A DNA stretch of 64,000 nucleotides, from the NCBI RefSeq assembly GCF_000710775.1, contig NZ_JOJP01000001.1, positions 2,091,729-2,155,728 on the forward strand, written 5' to 3'. A program made the translations under genes and the position numbers. The DNA is from Endozoicomonas elysicola (GTDB lineage Bacteria > Pseudomonadota > Gammaproteobacteria > Pseudomonadales > Endozoicomonadaceae). Under the pieces are notes generated by a model, which had not been told where the DNA came from, made no database searches, and saw only the letters and a list, made by a program, of their open reading frames with translations. This document shows, piece after piece, positions 63,932 through 64,000 of the stretch (position 1 is the stretch's first letter; the number at the start of each line of letters is the position of its first letter).

Positions 63932-64000
63932 TTACTGGCTGCTGAGCGTAGTTTCTTCCCTGACCCAGTCAAGGTACTCTGGCAGGCCGTTTTCTATGGG
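63932..64000 (-). CDS. C-terminal end of a gene running off the right edge
   Basis: The minus strand has an open frame from the right edge to a TAA at 63932-63934, encoding GLPEYLDWVREETTLSSQ at its end. It lies 40 bases upstream of the metzincin-like gene and may be the first gene of the same operon. Too little is visible to name a family. Confidence 0.5.
   Translation of the reverse strand, partial: PIENGLPEYLDWVREETTLSSQ

Overview
The window looks like chromosomal DNA of a heterotrophic gammaproteobacterium, probably a marine, host-associated member of the Oceanospirillales (Endozoicomonas-like). This is inferred from gene content: enterobacterial-type mgl, pot and puu genes, Pseudomonas-type spuC and bauA aminotransferases, a Cus/CopA/CueR copper system, and AT-rich orphan genes that look like secreted proteins. 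No rRNA, tRNA or CRISPR array was found. Both ends cut genes.

Layout. 1-2.8 kb: the start of a repeat-containing orphan gene (minus strand), then an overlapping pair for a DnaT-like and a lambda-P-like replication protein. 3-9.2 kb: housekeeping and metabolic genes (FAD-linked D-lactate dehydrogenase, LysE exporter, ApbC/Mrp, flavodoxin-fold oxidoreductase, methyltransferase, CBS protein, OmpA-type lipoprotein). 9.2-10.5 kb: a gene-poor stretch with nested palindromes, a MITE-like element and the decayed 3' end of a MATE transporter. 10.5-18.3 kb: SnoaL-like protein, class C beta-lactamase-fold hydrolase, GntP permease, alanine dehydrogenase, a glutamine-synthetase-like gamma-glutamylamine ligase and an 8-oxoguanine deaminase. 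18.3-26.1 kb: a copper/silver efflux operon (small Cys protein, CusC, CusB, CusA, DUF411 protein). 26.1-29.7 kb: GNAT, HAD, Spo0M, CueR and an orphan membrane protein. 29.9-33.6 kb: the mglBAC galactose ABC transporter. 33.9-36.5 kb: a second copy of the MITE-like element and a two-component system. 36.7-42.7 kb: the CopA ATPase between two AT-rich orphan genes. 43-57.8 kb: a large polyamine block (puuR, potIHGF, spuC, puuA, puuD, bauA on the minus strand; puuC and two puuB on the plus strand). 57.8-64 kb: a divergent orphan pair around a Fur-box-like site, SDR, small beta-barrel, DJ-1/PfpI, a Gdx/SugE-like exporter, an M20 amidohydrolase and a metzincin-like protein.

How the genes fit together. 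PotFGHI imports putrescine. PuuA, PuuB, PuuC and PuuD can degrade it to GABA through gamma-glutamyl intermediates, and SpuC gives a direct transamination route. BauA, the extra glutamine-synthetase-like ligase and alanine dehydrogenase can handle omega-amino acids and the alanine formed by pyruvate-dependent transaminases. PuuR is the likely repressor. For copper, CopA clears the cytoplasm under a well-formed CueR promoter, and CusCBA, with a His/Met-rich tail on CusB, clears the periplasm.

The least explained items are the CusB tandem-repeat tail, the orphan genes flanking copA, the Fur-box pair, the repeat protein at the left edge and the palindromic elements near 9.5 and 33.9 kb. I did not find a clear-cut new defence or mobile system.
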